A DNA stretch of 64,000 nt from CALDTK01 sp965213735 (GCA_965213735.1 CBDCAB010000005.1:1240001-1304000); one strand, 5' to 3'; shown: positions 18,675 through 27,057, numbered from the stretch's first letter. Notes: generated by a model not told the origin, from the letters alone. Numbers and translations are program-made.

Positions 18675-19706
18675 TCATTCAATCGTGCCGCTGGCCAGGG
18701 CACGTTCGGCTCGCGCAATGAGGTAATTCACTACCTGGTCAAGCTGCGCAAAGCGAGGATCATCTGCATGTCCTGCCCGAAAGCGTGCATATATCTGCTG
18801 GATTATTCCTGCAATTTTAAAATTGCCAAACACATAATAATACAGAATATCCTCAACTGGCTGGCCCCGCTGTTGCGCATAGTAGCTCACCAGCTGTGTA
18901 CGGCGTAGGCATCCGGGAAGATGCGTGGCGTTGACTCCTAGAAAGGGCATTTCTACCACCTCCTCCGGGTGCGCCCAGTAGGCGAGCGTGAGGCCGAGGT
19001 CCATCAGCGGGTGGCCGACGGTCGTCATTTCCCAATCGAGCACGGCGACAATGCGGCTATAGTCGTCGGAATCGAAGACGATGTTGTCGAATTTATAGTC
19101 GTTGTGAATCAGCGCGCCTGTGTGATCATCTGGCGGCATGTGCTGGCGCAAGTAGGAGAGGACTCCATGGACATCGGAGACGTTATCTGTTTTCGCTTTC
19201 GCAAAACGCGTGGCCCAGCCCTCTACCTGTCGGTGAATGTACCCGGTCGGTTTGCCAAGTTGTGCGAGTGCGTTGGACGCTATGGGCAGTGCATGCAATT
19301 GGGCGAGGGTGGTGATGAGGGCGGTGCAGGCTTGGGTCCGTGTGGCAGGTGCTAACTTCAGGGTAGCGCCTGATGACTGGCTGCGGATGATGCTTCCGCT
19401 CACGAGTTCCATGAGGTAAAAGGGTGCTCCGAGCACTTGCTCGTCTTCACAGAGCAGCAGTGGTTGAGGGGCTTTGTTAAATACTTCTTTGACTGCTTGG
19501 AGGACCTTGTATTCCCGCACCACATCGTGGGCAGCTCCAGTTCGTGGACCGTGGGGTGGGCGGCGCAGAACGACGCTGCCGAGGTTGGTAGTAAGGGTAT
19601 AGGTAAGGTTTGAATAACCGCTGGTGAATGGTGTGAGCCCAAGGATGTGCGTATAACCTGGGTAGTGCTGCTGCAGGAAGGCGTGCAGGGAGTTGGTGTC
19701 GACCAT
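18675..19706 (-). CDS. Phosphotransferase (APH fold) family protein
   Basis: 343 residues, soluble. The protein belongs to the aminoglycoside-phosphotransferase/ACAD10-like group. The kinase catalytic motif is LIHNDYKFDN and the metal-binding motif is LDWEMTTVGHPLMDLG. An N-terminal GYSNLTY loop and VLRRPP nucleotide-binding lobe are present. Relatives are often found with acyl-CoA dehydrogenases and may phosphorylate hydroxyacyl compounds. The substrate cannot be inferred here. Confidence 0.87.
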   Translation of the reverse strand: MVDTNSLHAFLQQHYPGYTHILGLTPFTSGYSNLTYTLTTNLGSVVLRRPPHGPRTGAAHDVVREYKVLQAVKEVFNKAPQPLLLCEDEQVLGAPFYLMELVSGSIIRSQSSGATLKLAPATRTQACTALITTLAQLHALPIASNALAQLGKPTGYIHRQVEGWATRFAKAKTDNVSDVHGVLSYLRQHMPPDDHTGALIHNDYKFDNIVFDSDDYSRIVAVLDWEMTTVGHPLMDLGLTLAYWAHPEEVVEMPFLGVNATHLPGCLRRTQLVSYYAQQRGQPVEDILYYYVFGNFKIAGIIQQIYARFRAGHADDPRFAQLDQVVNYLIARAERALASGTIE

Positions 19707-19734
19707 TCGGCTGAAGTAGGTGGTGCTAAATGCG

Positions 19735-19770
19735 GAAAGCCCGGCTCATCGCGTGATGAGTCGGGCTTTC
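19735..19770 (-). terminator. Hairpin after the RRM gene
   Basis: A 16-base stem with a single mismatch (GAAAGCCCGGCTCATC with its partner) and a GCGT loop, 30 bases past the RRM stop codon and just before the start of the phosphotransferase gene. The following minus-strand bases contain only a short T-run. Confidence 0.7.
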
Positions 19771-19799
19771 GAATGTTTGGTGTTGTGAGCGGCTACAGG

Positions 19800-20369
19800 T
19801 TAGTAGTCGCTGTTGTAGCCACCGCCGCTGCGTCGGTCGCGGTCATAACCGCCACCACCGCCACGCCGATCACGGTCGTAACCGCCACCGCCACCGCCGC
19901 CGTATCCGCCGCGATCGCCTCCACGGCCACCGCCGCCGCCGTAGCCACCACGGTCTCCACCGCGATCGCCGCCGTAGCCGCCGCGGTCTCCACCACGATC
20001 ACGGTCGCGACCTCCGCCGCCACCGCCGCCGTAGCCACCACGATCACGGCCACCGCCGCCACCGCCGTAGCCACCGCCGCCGCCACGATTGAAGCCGCCG
20101 CCACCACCGCCGCCGCCGCCACGCTCCTCACGAGGGCGGGCTTCTTTAACGATGATATTGCGCCCCTCGAAGTCGGCGTCATTAAGGTTTTCGATGGCCG
20201 CATTGGCCTCGTCGTCGTTTGGCATCTCTACGAAACCGAAACCACGTGAACGACCGGTTTCCCGATCAAGAATTACTTTGGCTGAATCGACTTGGCCGAA
20301 CTGCTCGAATAGCCGCTGGAGATCGTCATCTGTCGACGAAAAGGAGAGGCTCGCTACAAAAATGTTCAT
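19800..20369 (-). CDS. RNA-binding protein: RRM plus glycine-rich tail
   Basis: 189 residues. A single RRM (1-80) has RNP2 NIFVASL at 2-8 and RNP1 RGFGFVEM at 42-49. The second half is a low-complexity RGG/GGY/DRD tail (about 85-189). Bacteroidota and cyanobacterial relatives are cold- or stress-related RNA-binding proteins; the role is inference. The long antisense open frames over the tail are products of the repetitive GGN codons. Confidence 0.93.
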   Translation of the reverse strand: MNIFVASLSFSSTDDDLQRLFEQFGQVDSAKVILDRETGRSRGFGFVEMPNDDEANAAIENLNDADFEGRNIIVKEARPREERGGGGGGGGGFNRGGGGGYGGGGGGRDRGGYGGGGGGGRDRDRGGDRGGYGGDRGGDRGGYGGGGGRGGDRGGYGGGGGGGYDRDRRGGGGGYDRDRRSGGGYNSDY

Positions 20370-20716
20370 TAAAAAAACTGGACTGAAAGTGAAAACAGGT
20401 TCGCTTCCTCTGATCTAGCACATGCTAAATTGCGGGAAACGACTCCGTACAAAGAAACGAGGATTTTCCACATGTACGGGCATTTTGTCAAATTGGTAAA
20501 AAATTCTTTTATAGGTAAGGAATCCGACACTTGCGACTACCTTCTCCCCTGACCTGACCACAACAATGTGGTCAGGCAAGTCGCCCAACACCCAACACCC
20601 AGCCCCCAGCCCCCAACCCCCAGCCCCCAACACCCAGCCCCCAGCCCCCAACACCCAGCCCCCAGCTCCCAGCCCCCAACCCCCAGCTCCCAGCCCCTAA
20701 CCCCCAACACCCACCA
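20370..20716. other. Intergenic region with hairpin and C-rich tract
   Basis: This 347-base divergent region holds the leader of the RRM gene, a perfect 9-base hairpin at 20554-20575 (CTGACCACA, loop ACAA) and the C-rich heptad tract described separately. No further gene was seen. Confidence 0.5.
20581..20711 (-). repeat. G-rich heptad tract (GGGGGCT/GGGGGTT/GGTGTTG units)
   Basis: About 130 bases of 7-base units, C-rich on the plus strand. On the minus strand many runs of four or five G are spaced by two or three bases, so G-quadruplex formation is plausible. It ends five bases before the DUF937 start codon and so overlaps its leader. Confidence 0.85.
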
Positions 20717-21358
20717 ATGAGCCCTCTCGAAATCCTCGCCCGCCAACTCGATCAAGATACCGTGGGTCGCATCTCTCAACAAGTCGGTGCCTCACCCCAA
20801 CAAACACAAGTAGCCACAGCAGGTATCGTGCAGACCTTACTCGGCGCTATGGCCCGCAACGTAGAGCACAACCCACAGCAGGCGCACAGGATCGAGCGTG
20901 CACTCGAGCGCGATAACCACGCCGCTCTACTCGACAACCTCGGCTCAATCCTCGGCAGCGGTGGCGCCCAACCTCAATACTCCCGTTCGCTCAATGGCAT
21001 GGGCATCCTCCAGCATATACTAGGCAACAAAACCGGTAGAGTAGCCGACCAAGTGAGTAAATCAAGTGGCCTCGACCCGGCTCGGGTAGGACAACTGATG
21101 ACTATTCTCGCGCCTATTGTCATGGGCGCACTGGGCAAATCACGTCAGACGCAGCCTCAAGGTGGAGGCATTGCGAGTATCCTCGGCTCAGTGCTGAGCG
21201 GCGGCGGCGTGTTTGGCGGACCTCAACCTACTCCGCAGCAAGCGCCGGCATCTAATAGGTTTCTCAATGCAATCCTCGATCGCAACGGCGATGGCAACAC
21301 CAACGACGACCTCATCCAAATGGGCGGCCAGTTGCTGGGTGGTTTGTTTCGTAGATAA
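20717..21358 (+). CDS. DUF937 domain protein
   Basis: 213 residues, soluble. The N-terminal half (about 1-150) has the DUF937 pattern: QVGASPQQTQVA, then a SILGSGG segment and a repeat of the same fold in KSSGLDPARVGQLMTILAPIVMGAL. The C-terminus has a glycine/glutamine linker and a short acidic RNGDGNTNDDL tail that repeats the terminal motif of the family. The function of the family is unknown. The ATG lies immediately after a G-rich heptad tract. Confidence 0.85.
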   Translation: MSPLEILARQLDQDTVGRISQQVGASPQQTQVATAGIVQTLLGAMARNVEHNPQQAHRIERALERDNHAALLDNLGSILGSGGAQPQYSRSLNGMGILQHILGNKTGRVADQVSKSSGLDPARVGQLMTILAPIVMGALGKSRQTQPQGGGIASILGSVLSGGGVFGGPQPTPQQAPASNRFLNAILDRNGDGNTNDDLIQMGGQLLGGLFRR

Positions 21359-21463
21359 TGCACCACATTCCTGGTAACGAAAAGGTGGGGGGCGGTTTGG
21401 CCTGCGCCCAGGTCTTGTAAGGCAGACCTTTATGGTTCCGATTTCTTACACACAGCGCGGAAC

Positions 21464-21892
21464 ATGACACTACGATTTACACTAGGCGCTCTCGCGCTGA
21501 TGAGCTTGCTTTGCCCTGTTTTGGCGCAAGCTGACACACCCACAGCCTCTACCGAAGACGACCTGTGGCTACTCAACATGAGCGAGCCAGAGCACTTCAA
21601 AGGCACCGCAGCACAGGTCGAACAAGCGCAATTCGAACGCATGATCGGCGCTGCATCCACCCAGCTCGAAGTGAGCCACCAACTTCCAGCTTGCGCCAAA
21701 ACCGTAGACCCAGCAGCTTTGAGCCTCAGCCAATTGGTGGAAGTAGCCACAGCACATCGACTCAGGGGCAATGCACCCGCCGCCATGCGCTGGTACGCCC
21801 TCGTGATGCAACGCAGCGACGACCCACGACACGCCTACTTCTACCAGCAAGCAGAGCGAACACTTGTCGCCTACACTCCAACTGGCAGGTGA
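21464..21892 (+). CDS. Hypothetical secreted protein
   Basis: 142 residues with a clear signal peptide ending PVLAQA. The mature part is helical and TPR-like in feel (LSQLVEVATAHRLRGNAPAAMRWYALVMQ) but too short for a confident repeat call. It carries two copies of the iterated 14-mer. The next gene starts 37 bases downstream. Confidence 0.7.
   Translation: MTLRFTLGALALMSLLCPVLAQADTPTASTEDDLWLLNMSEPEHFKGTAAQVEQAQFERMIGAASTQLEVSHQLPACAKTVDPAALSLSQLVEVATAHRLRGNAPAAMRWYALVMQRSDDPRHAYFYQQAERTLVAYTPTGR
21528..21541 (-). repeat. Iterated 14-mer, one mismatch
   Basis: GCTTGCGCCAAAAC on the minus strand; the gene reads VLAQA at its signal-peptide end. Confidence 0.75.
21689..21702 (+). repeat. Iterated 14-mer, one mismatch
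   Basis: GCTTGCGCCAAAAC, read as CAKT in the small secreted protein; 161 bases from an inverted copy in the same gene. Confidence 0.75.
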
Positions 21893-21929
21893 ACGTAGGT
21901 GAGGTGATGTTGCTGCATCTTTGCGCTCC

Positions 21930-23006
21930 ATGACAGCAAATCCGCAACGCCTTCACCTGCAGTCTATCCCGGTGTCGAGTACAGTAGCTGTGGCTCGACT
22001 TACAGCGCTGTGGGCACTCGCCGAATCAGCGCTCGGGGGGGTAGTGCATGCGCTGCGGCTGCCACTGTCGGGCCTGGTGATGGCGGGAACGGCCGTTATT
22101 CTCATCAGCCTAATTGCACATTTTGCTGAGCGTCCGCGCGAGCTGCTGCGGGCCACCTTGCTGGTGCTCATCGTCAAAGCAGTCGGTGCGCCGCATACCC
22201 AACTGGTGGGCTACCTGGCGGTGGCGTTTCAAGGCTTGTTTGCATATTGTCTTTACTCCGTGTGGCGACCTGGAAGAGCTTCTACAGCTGTGTTTGCAGT
22301 CGTGGCTTTGCTCGAAACGGCGATGCAAAAACTTTTAACCCTCGCCATCTTTTTCGGTGTGCCGCTGTGGGAGGCTATCGACGAGTGGGGAGGCTGGATT
22401 ATCGAACGGTATTTTCCTGCCTATATCGACGCAGAGTTTTCACTGGCGATGAGTTTGGTGGGCATCTACCTCGGTATATACTTAATAGGAGGTCTGGCGG
22501 TGGGTTATATCGCTGGCAAACTTCCGGAATCCATTATGGCCGAGCGCCGCAAGATTGGGCCACACGCTTATTTGCCGGCTCAACAAGTAGCCCCAGCTCC
22601 AGCCTCTGTGCCAGCGGCTGCTCGTCGGCGACGTCTGCTTAAAGAAGTGCTGATGTGGGGCGGAGTAGCGGCTCTCTTGGCAGCCACCGTATATGTGGGT
22701 GCGGGCGAGCTGAGTCCATGGGCTTCGGCTAGCATTTATTTGATACGCACGCTCGCGATTCTCGCGGTTTGGTACTTCCTGCTCGGACCTTTGCTGAGTA
22801 AGTGGTTGCACCGGTGGCTGCTGTCGCGCAGTGCCGATCACGCTGTCGAACTCGAACGGCTGCTAGACGCACTCCCAATGTATCGCGCACTGGCGAGTTC
22901 ACAGTATCGCGAACTATCCAAGCAGTACAGCGGATTTAGCTTATACAGACATTGGCTGCCCCGCGTGCTTGCGCTGAGTTTGGTAGCGGAGCCACCACGC
23001 AGCTAA
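21930..23006 (+). CDS. Integral membrane protein, unknown function
   Basis: 358 residues from the ATG at 21930; the frame also opens at a TTG three codons earlier. About six or seven hydrophobic segments are visible (near residues 40, 60, 85, 115, 170, 235 and 270), with a loop carrying ESIMAERRKIG. I recognise no family. It is followed after 29 bases by the DinB-family gene, so the two are probably co-transcribed. Confidence 0.75.
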   Translation: MTANPQRLHLQSIPVSSTVAVARLTALWALAESALGGVVHALRLPLSGLVMAGTAVILISLIAHFAERPRELLRATLLVLIVKAVGAPHTQLVGYLAVAFQGLFAYCLYSVWRPGRASTAVFAVVALLETAMQKLLTLAIFFGVPLWEAIDEWGGWIIERYFPAYIDAEFSLAMSLVGIYLGIYLIGGLAVGYIAGKLPESIMAERRKIGPHAYLPAQQVAPAPASVPAAARRRRLLKEVLMWGGVAALLAATVYVGAGELSPWASASIYLIRTLAILAVWYFLLGPLLSKWLHRWLLSRSADHAVELERLLDALPMYRALASSQYRELSKQYSGFSLYRHWLPRVLALSLVAEPPRS

Positions 23007-23035
23007 CACTGTTTCACCTCAAAGTCTTTGGTGCC

Positions 23036-23578
23036 ATGCCTACTCGCGACAGCCTCACGCCTGAGGAATATTCGACATATTATAGCCGCTACATCACCTT
23101 GGTGCCCAGCCACTTGCATCTGCTCACGGTACTCGACGACAGTCATGTGATGTTGTACGATTGGCTAAAGCACGTTACTGCGCGACAAGGGGAGCTGTAC
23201 CGCTATGCACCGGAGAAATGGACGGTGGTGCAGGCGATGCAGCATGTGATTGATACGGAACGAATTTTCTGTTACCGCGCTTTGCGTTTTGCGCGAGCCG
23301 ATGATACTGCTTTGCAGGGTTTTGATCAGGATGCTTTCGCCAAAACAGCTGGTGCCGATACGCGTGCACTTGCCGATTTACGCGAGGAGTTTGATGTGGT
23401 GCGCGCATCGACGCGACACTTATTCAAGAGCTTTACTGAAACAGAACTTAGCCGACGTGGTCAGATGAGCGGGTATGAGCATTCGGTGCGTGCGATCGGC
23501 TTCATCATTGCGGGCCATACGTTTCATCATAAGCAGGTTTTTGAGGAGCGGTATGGGGAGGCGCAGGGGTTTTGTTAG
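23036..23578 (+). CDS. DinB-family protein
   Basis: 180 residues from the ATG at 23036. DinB/YfiT proteins are four-helix bundles with a three-histidine metal site. Candidate ligands are the His in AMQHVIDTER and the two His in GHTFHHKQVFEERY at the C-terminus. EKWTVVQAMQHV is a typical family start of helix 2. Members are metal-dependent thiol transferases or damage-induced proteins; the substrate is unknown. Its stop codon runs into a tandem repeat array. Confidence 0.88.
   Translation: MPTRDSLTPEEYSTYYSRYITLVPSHLHLLTVLDDSHVMLYDWLKHVTARQGELYRYAPEKWTVVQAMQHVIDTERIFCYRALRFARADDTALQGFDQDAFAKTAGADTRALADLREEFDVVRASTRHLFKSFTETELSRRGQMSGYEHSVRAIGFIIAGHTFHHKQVFEERYGEAQGFC
23333..23346 (+). repeat. 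Iterated 14-mer, exact copy
   Basis: GCTTTCGCCAAAAC in the DinB-family gene, read as AFAKT. Confidence 0.9.
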
Positions 23579-23700
23579 ATCGCTCGTACCTCGCTGCTGG
23601 AGGCTGGAGGCTGGATCGCTCGTACCTCGCTGTTGGAGGCTGGATCGCTCGTGCCTCGCTGCTGGAGGCTGGAGGCTGGATCGCTCGTACCTCTCAACGC
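23578..23700 (+). repeat. Tandem array of 36/29/36-base units
   Basis: Units start GATCGCTCGTACCTCGCTG and end in one or two GGAGGCTG heptads: 23578-23613, 23614-23642 (one heptad shorter), 23643-23678, then a partial unit. The first unit starts on the last base of the DinB stop codon. Unit length varies by exactly one heptad, as expected from slippage. Confidence 0.88.
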
Positions 23701-23807
23701 ATGTGGGAAAAAGTGTCATATGACAAGCTTTTAATCGGGTGGCAGGGCTCCGGGTAGCCCTTCCCTTTCCAGTTGCCCATCACCATTAGCCCGGACCTAT
23801 TTGACAG

Positions 23808-23821
23808 GCTTTCGCCAAAAC
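23808..23821 (+). repeat. Iterated 14-mer, exact copy
   Basis: GCTTTCGCCAAAAC at the 5' end of the McrC-like fragment, read as LSPK. Confidence 0.9.
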
Positions 23822-24249
23822 TCAGCACCCGCAAGTTTGCGCCTTACGCGCAAGCCAGGCAGAATGCGCGCCTGCTGCTGCTCAGCGACCACCCTGATTT
23901 CAGGGGCGGCCGTCAACAGGTGCTCGCGCTGCTTTTCGACATGAATGCGCTGTGGGAAGGGTTTGTGGCTACCGCGCTACGCCGTCACCTCGGGCCCGAC
24001 TCCCACATCACTACCCAAGCTCGCCGCCCCTTCTGGAGGTCTTCCACCGGCACTACCGTCTCGCAGCGCCCCGACTTTATCATTGAGCATCACGGCAAAC
24101 GCTACGCCCTCGACACCAAGTGGAAGGTGCTCGGTGTCAACGCGAAGCCGAGCGCCGATGATTTGCGTCAGCTGTATGCGTATTCTCATCAATTCGAGTG
24201 CGCTGATGCGGCGCTTATTTATCCTGGCGCGGGCGGTGAAGTTCAGGGG

Positions 24250-24263
24250 GCTTTCGCAAAAAC
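24250..24263 (+). repeat. Iterated 14-mer, one mismatch
   Basis: GCTTTCGCAAAAAC, read as AFAKT in the McrC-like fragment. Confidence 0.75.
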
Positions 24264-24395
24264 CCTTTCTGACATCACCCAGCGAATGGGCCATTTGCTG
24301 CAGTTGCCTGTTTCGGCCATGAGCACACGGAGGTGGATGCAGGATATTGCTGGGTGGGTGAGGGTTATGTTGAATCAAATCTGAGGCACGGAAAT

Positions 24396-24521
24396 CTACT
24401 TCGTCTCAATTAAGTCGTCGGTCGTGACTGAAGAGTGTCCAGGGGTAGGATAGCGTACCGCGAAAATGCCGTTCACTTGTCCTTTGGCGTGTAGCGTGTA
24501 GGTAGTGTTGTTGGTATTGTG
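24396..24521 (-). other. Open frame continuing past the lipoprotein stop
   Basis: After the TAG of the lipoprotein gene the same frame encodes about 41 more residues (starting HNTNNTTYTLHAKGQVNGIF) before TAG at 24396-24398. It could be the tail of a lost gene or a readthrough extension. It has no start codon of its own. Confidence 0.35.
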
Positions 24522-25019
24522 CTATGTTGTTAGCCCGTCTGCTTTTAGTTTGCCAATGATCTCGGCAGCTACCTTAGTAGGGTTGCCTACCCCAGTGACG
24601 TTTGTCCCTTTAGTATAGATTTTGCCAACCCACACGTTCTTATTCTTGTCTGGATCATAAAGCTCTATTGTCATGAGCGTATTACTTGGTTGACCGTACG
24701 TATAGGTAACCCTAGTATGCATGATGTTTAGCACTAAATCCATTCTATCTTCTGTCGCTACAGTTAACTCATCAGAATTGACGCTGGCGTTCATCTCATT
24801 TATGAGTTTTGTTTCTACAGTAATGCCTTCTGCCTGGAACTGTGTTTGCAAGCTTTTGAGTAAGCCACTGCTGAATTCTTCTATCTCGATGGGCGTCGTA
24901 CAGAAAACGAGCATACGTTCAACCTCCGCTTCTTGATCAAAGCGACCAGAGCTGTTGATCGTTGAAGCACATCCAAAGCATAGGGCAACTAGTGCAAATG
25001 CCAGCGTTACTAGTCTCAT
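24522..25019 (-). CDS. Hypothetical lipoprotein, putative cassette gene
   Basis: 165 residues with a lipobox (CFGC, C17). The mature part looks like a small periplasmic lipoprotein: MLVFCTTPIEIEEF, a central MDLVLNIMHTRVTYTYG strand and WVGKIYTKGTNVTG, then a final helix KVAAEIIGKLKADGL. It begins 30 bases after a degenerate attC-like site and may be the last gene of the integron-like array. In the same frame after its TAG stop, the sequence stays open to 24396. Confidence 0.75.
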   Translation of the reverse strand: MRLVTLAFALVALCFGCASTINSSGRFDQEAEVERMLVFCTTPIEIEEFSSGLLKSLQTQFQAEGITVETKLINEMNASVNSDELTVATEDRMDLVLNIMHTRVTYTYGQPSNTLMTIELYDPDKNKNVWVGKIYTKGTNVTGVGNPTKVAAEIIGKLKADGLTT

Positions 25020-25048
25020 TGGTATGATTTGCGTTCCCTTATGATTAC

Positions 25049-25117
25049 CGACAACGATAGGCTAAGCGCTACTGCCTGGCGATTAGCCGGCATGGACGCA
25101 AAGCCAGAGTTATGGGC
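25049..25117 (-). other. Degenerate attC-like site
   Basis: On the minus strand: GCCCATAAC, then GGCT, a short structured middle with GGCTAA/TTAGCC, then GTTGTCG. It lies 17 bases after the stop of the lipoprotein pseudogene and 30 before the next start, the same layout as the two clearer sites. Confidence 0.45.
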
Positions 25118-25134
25118 ATCGTGTCTGTACGTTT

Positions 25135-25663
25135 TCACGGCTTAAGTTCCATGCCATACGTCTTTTCTATCCGTTGGCTCATGTCGTCTTGTTCCCATAA
25201 GCCGTAGGTAAGGTATAAAGAATCTGTCCCTAGAGGTATCAGACCCACAAAAGTGACTGCAATTAGCCGGTCTTCACCGAGCTGACTTGCATCTAGCGTG
25301 CCGGCCATTACAGAATAGGCTTCCGGGCTCTGCTGTTCTATGTCATCCCCATAAACTGCAAGTTGGATGCGTCCTTCAGGATTTGGCTGCTGGATGTCAA
25401 TGGCTTTGGTTTTAGGTGTGGATCCGTACCCAACCTTCATACTGAGAATGAGCTTGAAATCCTCAGAATTTGGGCATCACTCGCATCAATGCAACAACCT
25501 TATTTTCGCCAACACGCCGAGCCCCAACAGCAGTCATATCATAGCTTTTGCTTTCAGTCCACTGCTCCGAGGTCCTTGTTGACGCTTTTGGATTGCAGCT
25601 TGGTGCTGATAGAGCCAGGATCACCGTGACCACTCCCAGCAGATTTGTTGTGCTCCTAGTCAT
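25135..25663 (-). pseudogene. Lipoprotein gene with a frameshift, putative cassette gene
   Basis: Two minus-strand frames join into one protein of about 175 residues. The first (25663 to 25463) has a signal and lipobox (LSAPSC) and ends ALMRVMPKF-stop. The second frame reads NSEDFKLILSMKVGYG at that point and continues to a stop at 25135. A single-base shift near the CCCAAA at about 25472 restores the whole frame. No family recognised. It starts 30 bases after an attC-like site. It may be a real mutation or a sequencing error. Confidence 0.7.
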
Positions 25664-25692
25664 CGTATGCCACTTTGTGATCGGGGCGTTGT

Positions 25693-25823
25693 GCTTAACG
25701 GTCTCGGCTATGAGTAGTTGCGTGGTTTAGCACTTAACTTTGCAAGTACACACCAAGTTGGAAATTCCGCAGGAATTTCCAAAGTAGGCGAGAACAAGCA
25801 ATTACTTATAGCCATTGTTGTGC
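25693..25823 (-). other. attC-like recombination site (131 bases)
   Basis: On the minus strand it opens with GCACAAC and GGCTAT and closes with ATAGCC and GTTAAGC, matching the R''-L''...L'-R' layout of integron attC sites. The middle holds an 11-base perfect hairpin (TTGGAAATTCC, loop GCA). It begins 7 bases after the reconstructed stop codon of the interrupted membrane-protein gene and ends 30 bases before the next gene. Confidence 0.65.
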
Positions 25824-25894
25824 AACGTTTTTATCCTCTCAATTTCTTAAGTCTTATCAAAATCCAACCTGCAAGAAAAAAAAGCATAATTGAT

Positions 25895-27057
25895 AGAGTT
25901 TAGTCATCAAAAATCTTGACCGCGCGCACGTGAGGGCCCTGTTTGGTTTTTTGGCCAATGTTGCTTACTTTCTCTCCACACGCTATGAACACACTAAAAT
26001 CCATTGCAGATCCTGCTCAGCTCAAGGCGCTGACTAGCTTAACTCCACCTGAATTCAATCGTCTTCTTGGTTGTTTTGAAGATGCCTTTCGGCGTAAATT
26101 CAAGATGTACCAGGTCGACGGCAAACGCCGCCGCAAGCCTCTCTCTGCACAACGACTCGCCAATCCCTCCACGAAATTACCTACTAAACAAGACCGACTG
26201 CTCTTTATCCTTTTGGCTCTTAAAACCGATGCCATTCAACAGCACTTGGCTGCTACGTTTGGGATGACTCAAACAGCAGTATCGAAGTGGTATCGCTTCT
26301 TGCTCCCTGTACTCGATAAAGCTCTCGGAGACTTAGGATGTCGACCTGCCCGAACGCTGTGTGAGCTGTCAGCTCAACTCCATCATACCAATGTTCTCGA
26401 GGCGCCAAGTGGCGCCAATAGCAACGACGAAGAAGCACCAAGTCTTGAACAGCATAATCACGCCGAACAACCTACAAACAAAGAGCTTTCACTTCATCTC
26501 GATGTTACTGAACGTCGGATGCCACGCAACACAGATTACGAAGCGCAGAAAAAGGATTATAACGGAAAGTTTAAGCACCACGCCGTCAAAAATGCGGTAA
26601 TGTGTTCACCTAGCCAGCGCATCGTATACCTAGGTCCAACGTGGCGAGGAGCAATGCACGATAAGCGTATGGCAGACGAAGAGTTGCCGACCCTGGAGAG
26701 CTTAGACGATCTAGATCTATGGCTTACACTGGATGCAGGATATACAGGCTACGAACCTGATGGAGTATGGAAGGCGGCGTGTATGCGAGCATCTCGTGGA
26801 AATCCATTGAAGAGGTGGCAGAAAAACTATAACAAGTGGGTTTCTTCGATGCGGATCGTGGTAGAACACGCAATAGGAGGTATAAAAAGAATGGCTAAAG
26901 CAACAAGGCTAAGAACCTCCGATATCGAGCATGCAGATCAAGTAATGCAACTGGCAGCTGATCTACATAATTATCGAGTGGCTATGCGCCCAGAAACCTA
27001 TCGCAACTCGCACGTGCGTACGCAGGCGCGTCTACACCCTTTCGGATGCTAAACTCT
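25895..27057 (+). mobile_element. IS5-like element, copy A (1163 bp)
   Basis: Ends are AGAGTTTAG and CTAAACTCT, with a 3-base target duplication GAT at 25892-25894 and 27058-27060. It differs from copy B at two positions seen by reading (Asp versus Gly near the transposase end, and a C/T close to the right end). Confidence 0.93.
25985..27052 (+). CDS. IS5-like transposase (DDE_Tnp_4 type), copy A
   Basis: 355 residues from the ATG at 25985 (an ATG at 25958 is an alternative). An N-terminal HTH region includes LAATFGMTQTAVSKWYRFLLP. The catalytic DDE domain shows KFKHHAVKNAVMCSP, GAMHDKRMADEE, the LDAGYTGYEPD aspartate and the terminal glutamate in VVEHAIGGIKR. It resembles the HARBI-like branch of IS5. 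The gene fills nearly the whole element and stops 5 bases before the right end. Confidence 0.93.
   Translation: MNTLKSIADPAQLKALTSLTPPEFNRLLGCFEDAFRRKFKMYQVDGKRRRKPLSAQRLANPSTKLPTKQDRLLFILLALKTDAIQQHLAATFGMTQTAVSKWYRFLLPVLDKALGDLGCRPARTLCELSAQLHHTNVLEAPSGANSNDEEAPSLEQHNHAEQPTNKELSLHLDVTERRMPRNTDYEAQKKDYNGKFKHHAVKNAVMCSPSQRIVYLGPTWRGAMHDKRMADEELPTLESLDDLDLWLTLDAGYTGYEPDGVWKAACMRASRGNPLKRWQKNYNKWVSSMRIVVEHAIGGIKRMAKATRLRTSDIEHADQVMQLAADLHNYRVAMRPETYRNSHVRTQARLHPFGC

Larger units (their letters stand above)
23773..24384 (+). pseudogene. McrC-like nuclease domain, N-terminally truncated
   Basis: 203 residues matching only the C-terminal nuclease half of McrC-type proteins (full length usually 350-450). 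PD-(D/E)XK features are LLFDMNALWEGFVA, then PDFIIEHHGKRYALDTKWK with the D-DxK core, and LRQLYAYSHQF. There is no ATG at the 5' end; the frame begins after a TAG at 23755 and could use a TTG at 23773 or an internal ATG at 23941. No McrB GTPase gene is nearby. It is likely a restriction-system remnant, although a stand-alone nuclease is possible. Confidence 0.7.

Noticed and set aside
19194..19206. GCTTTCGCAAAAC as another copy of the iterated 14-mer
   Set aside because: Needs a one-base deletion; possibly a decayed copy but not counted. The same holds for the two-mismatch word at 32308-32321.
19647..20249. Long plus-strand Ala/Thr/Val-rich frame opposite the RRM gene
   Set aside because: It is the mirror of the glycine-rich repeat codons (GGN) of the RRM tail.
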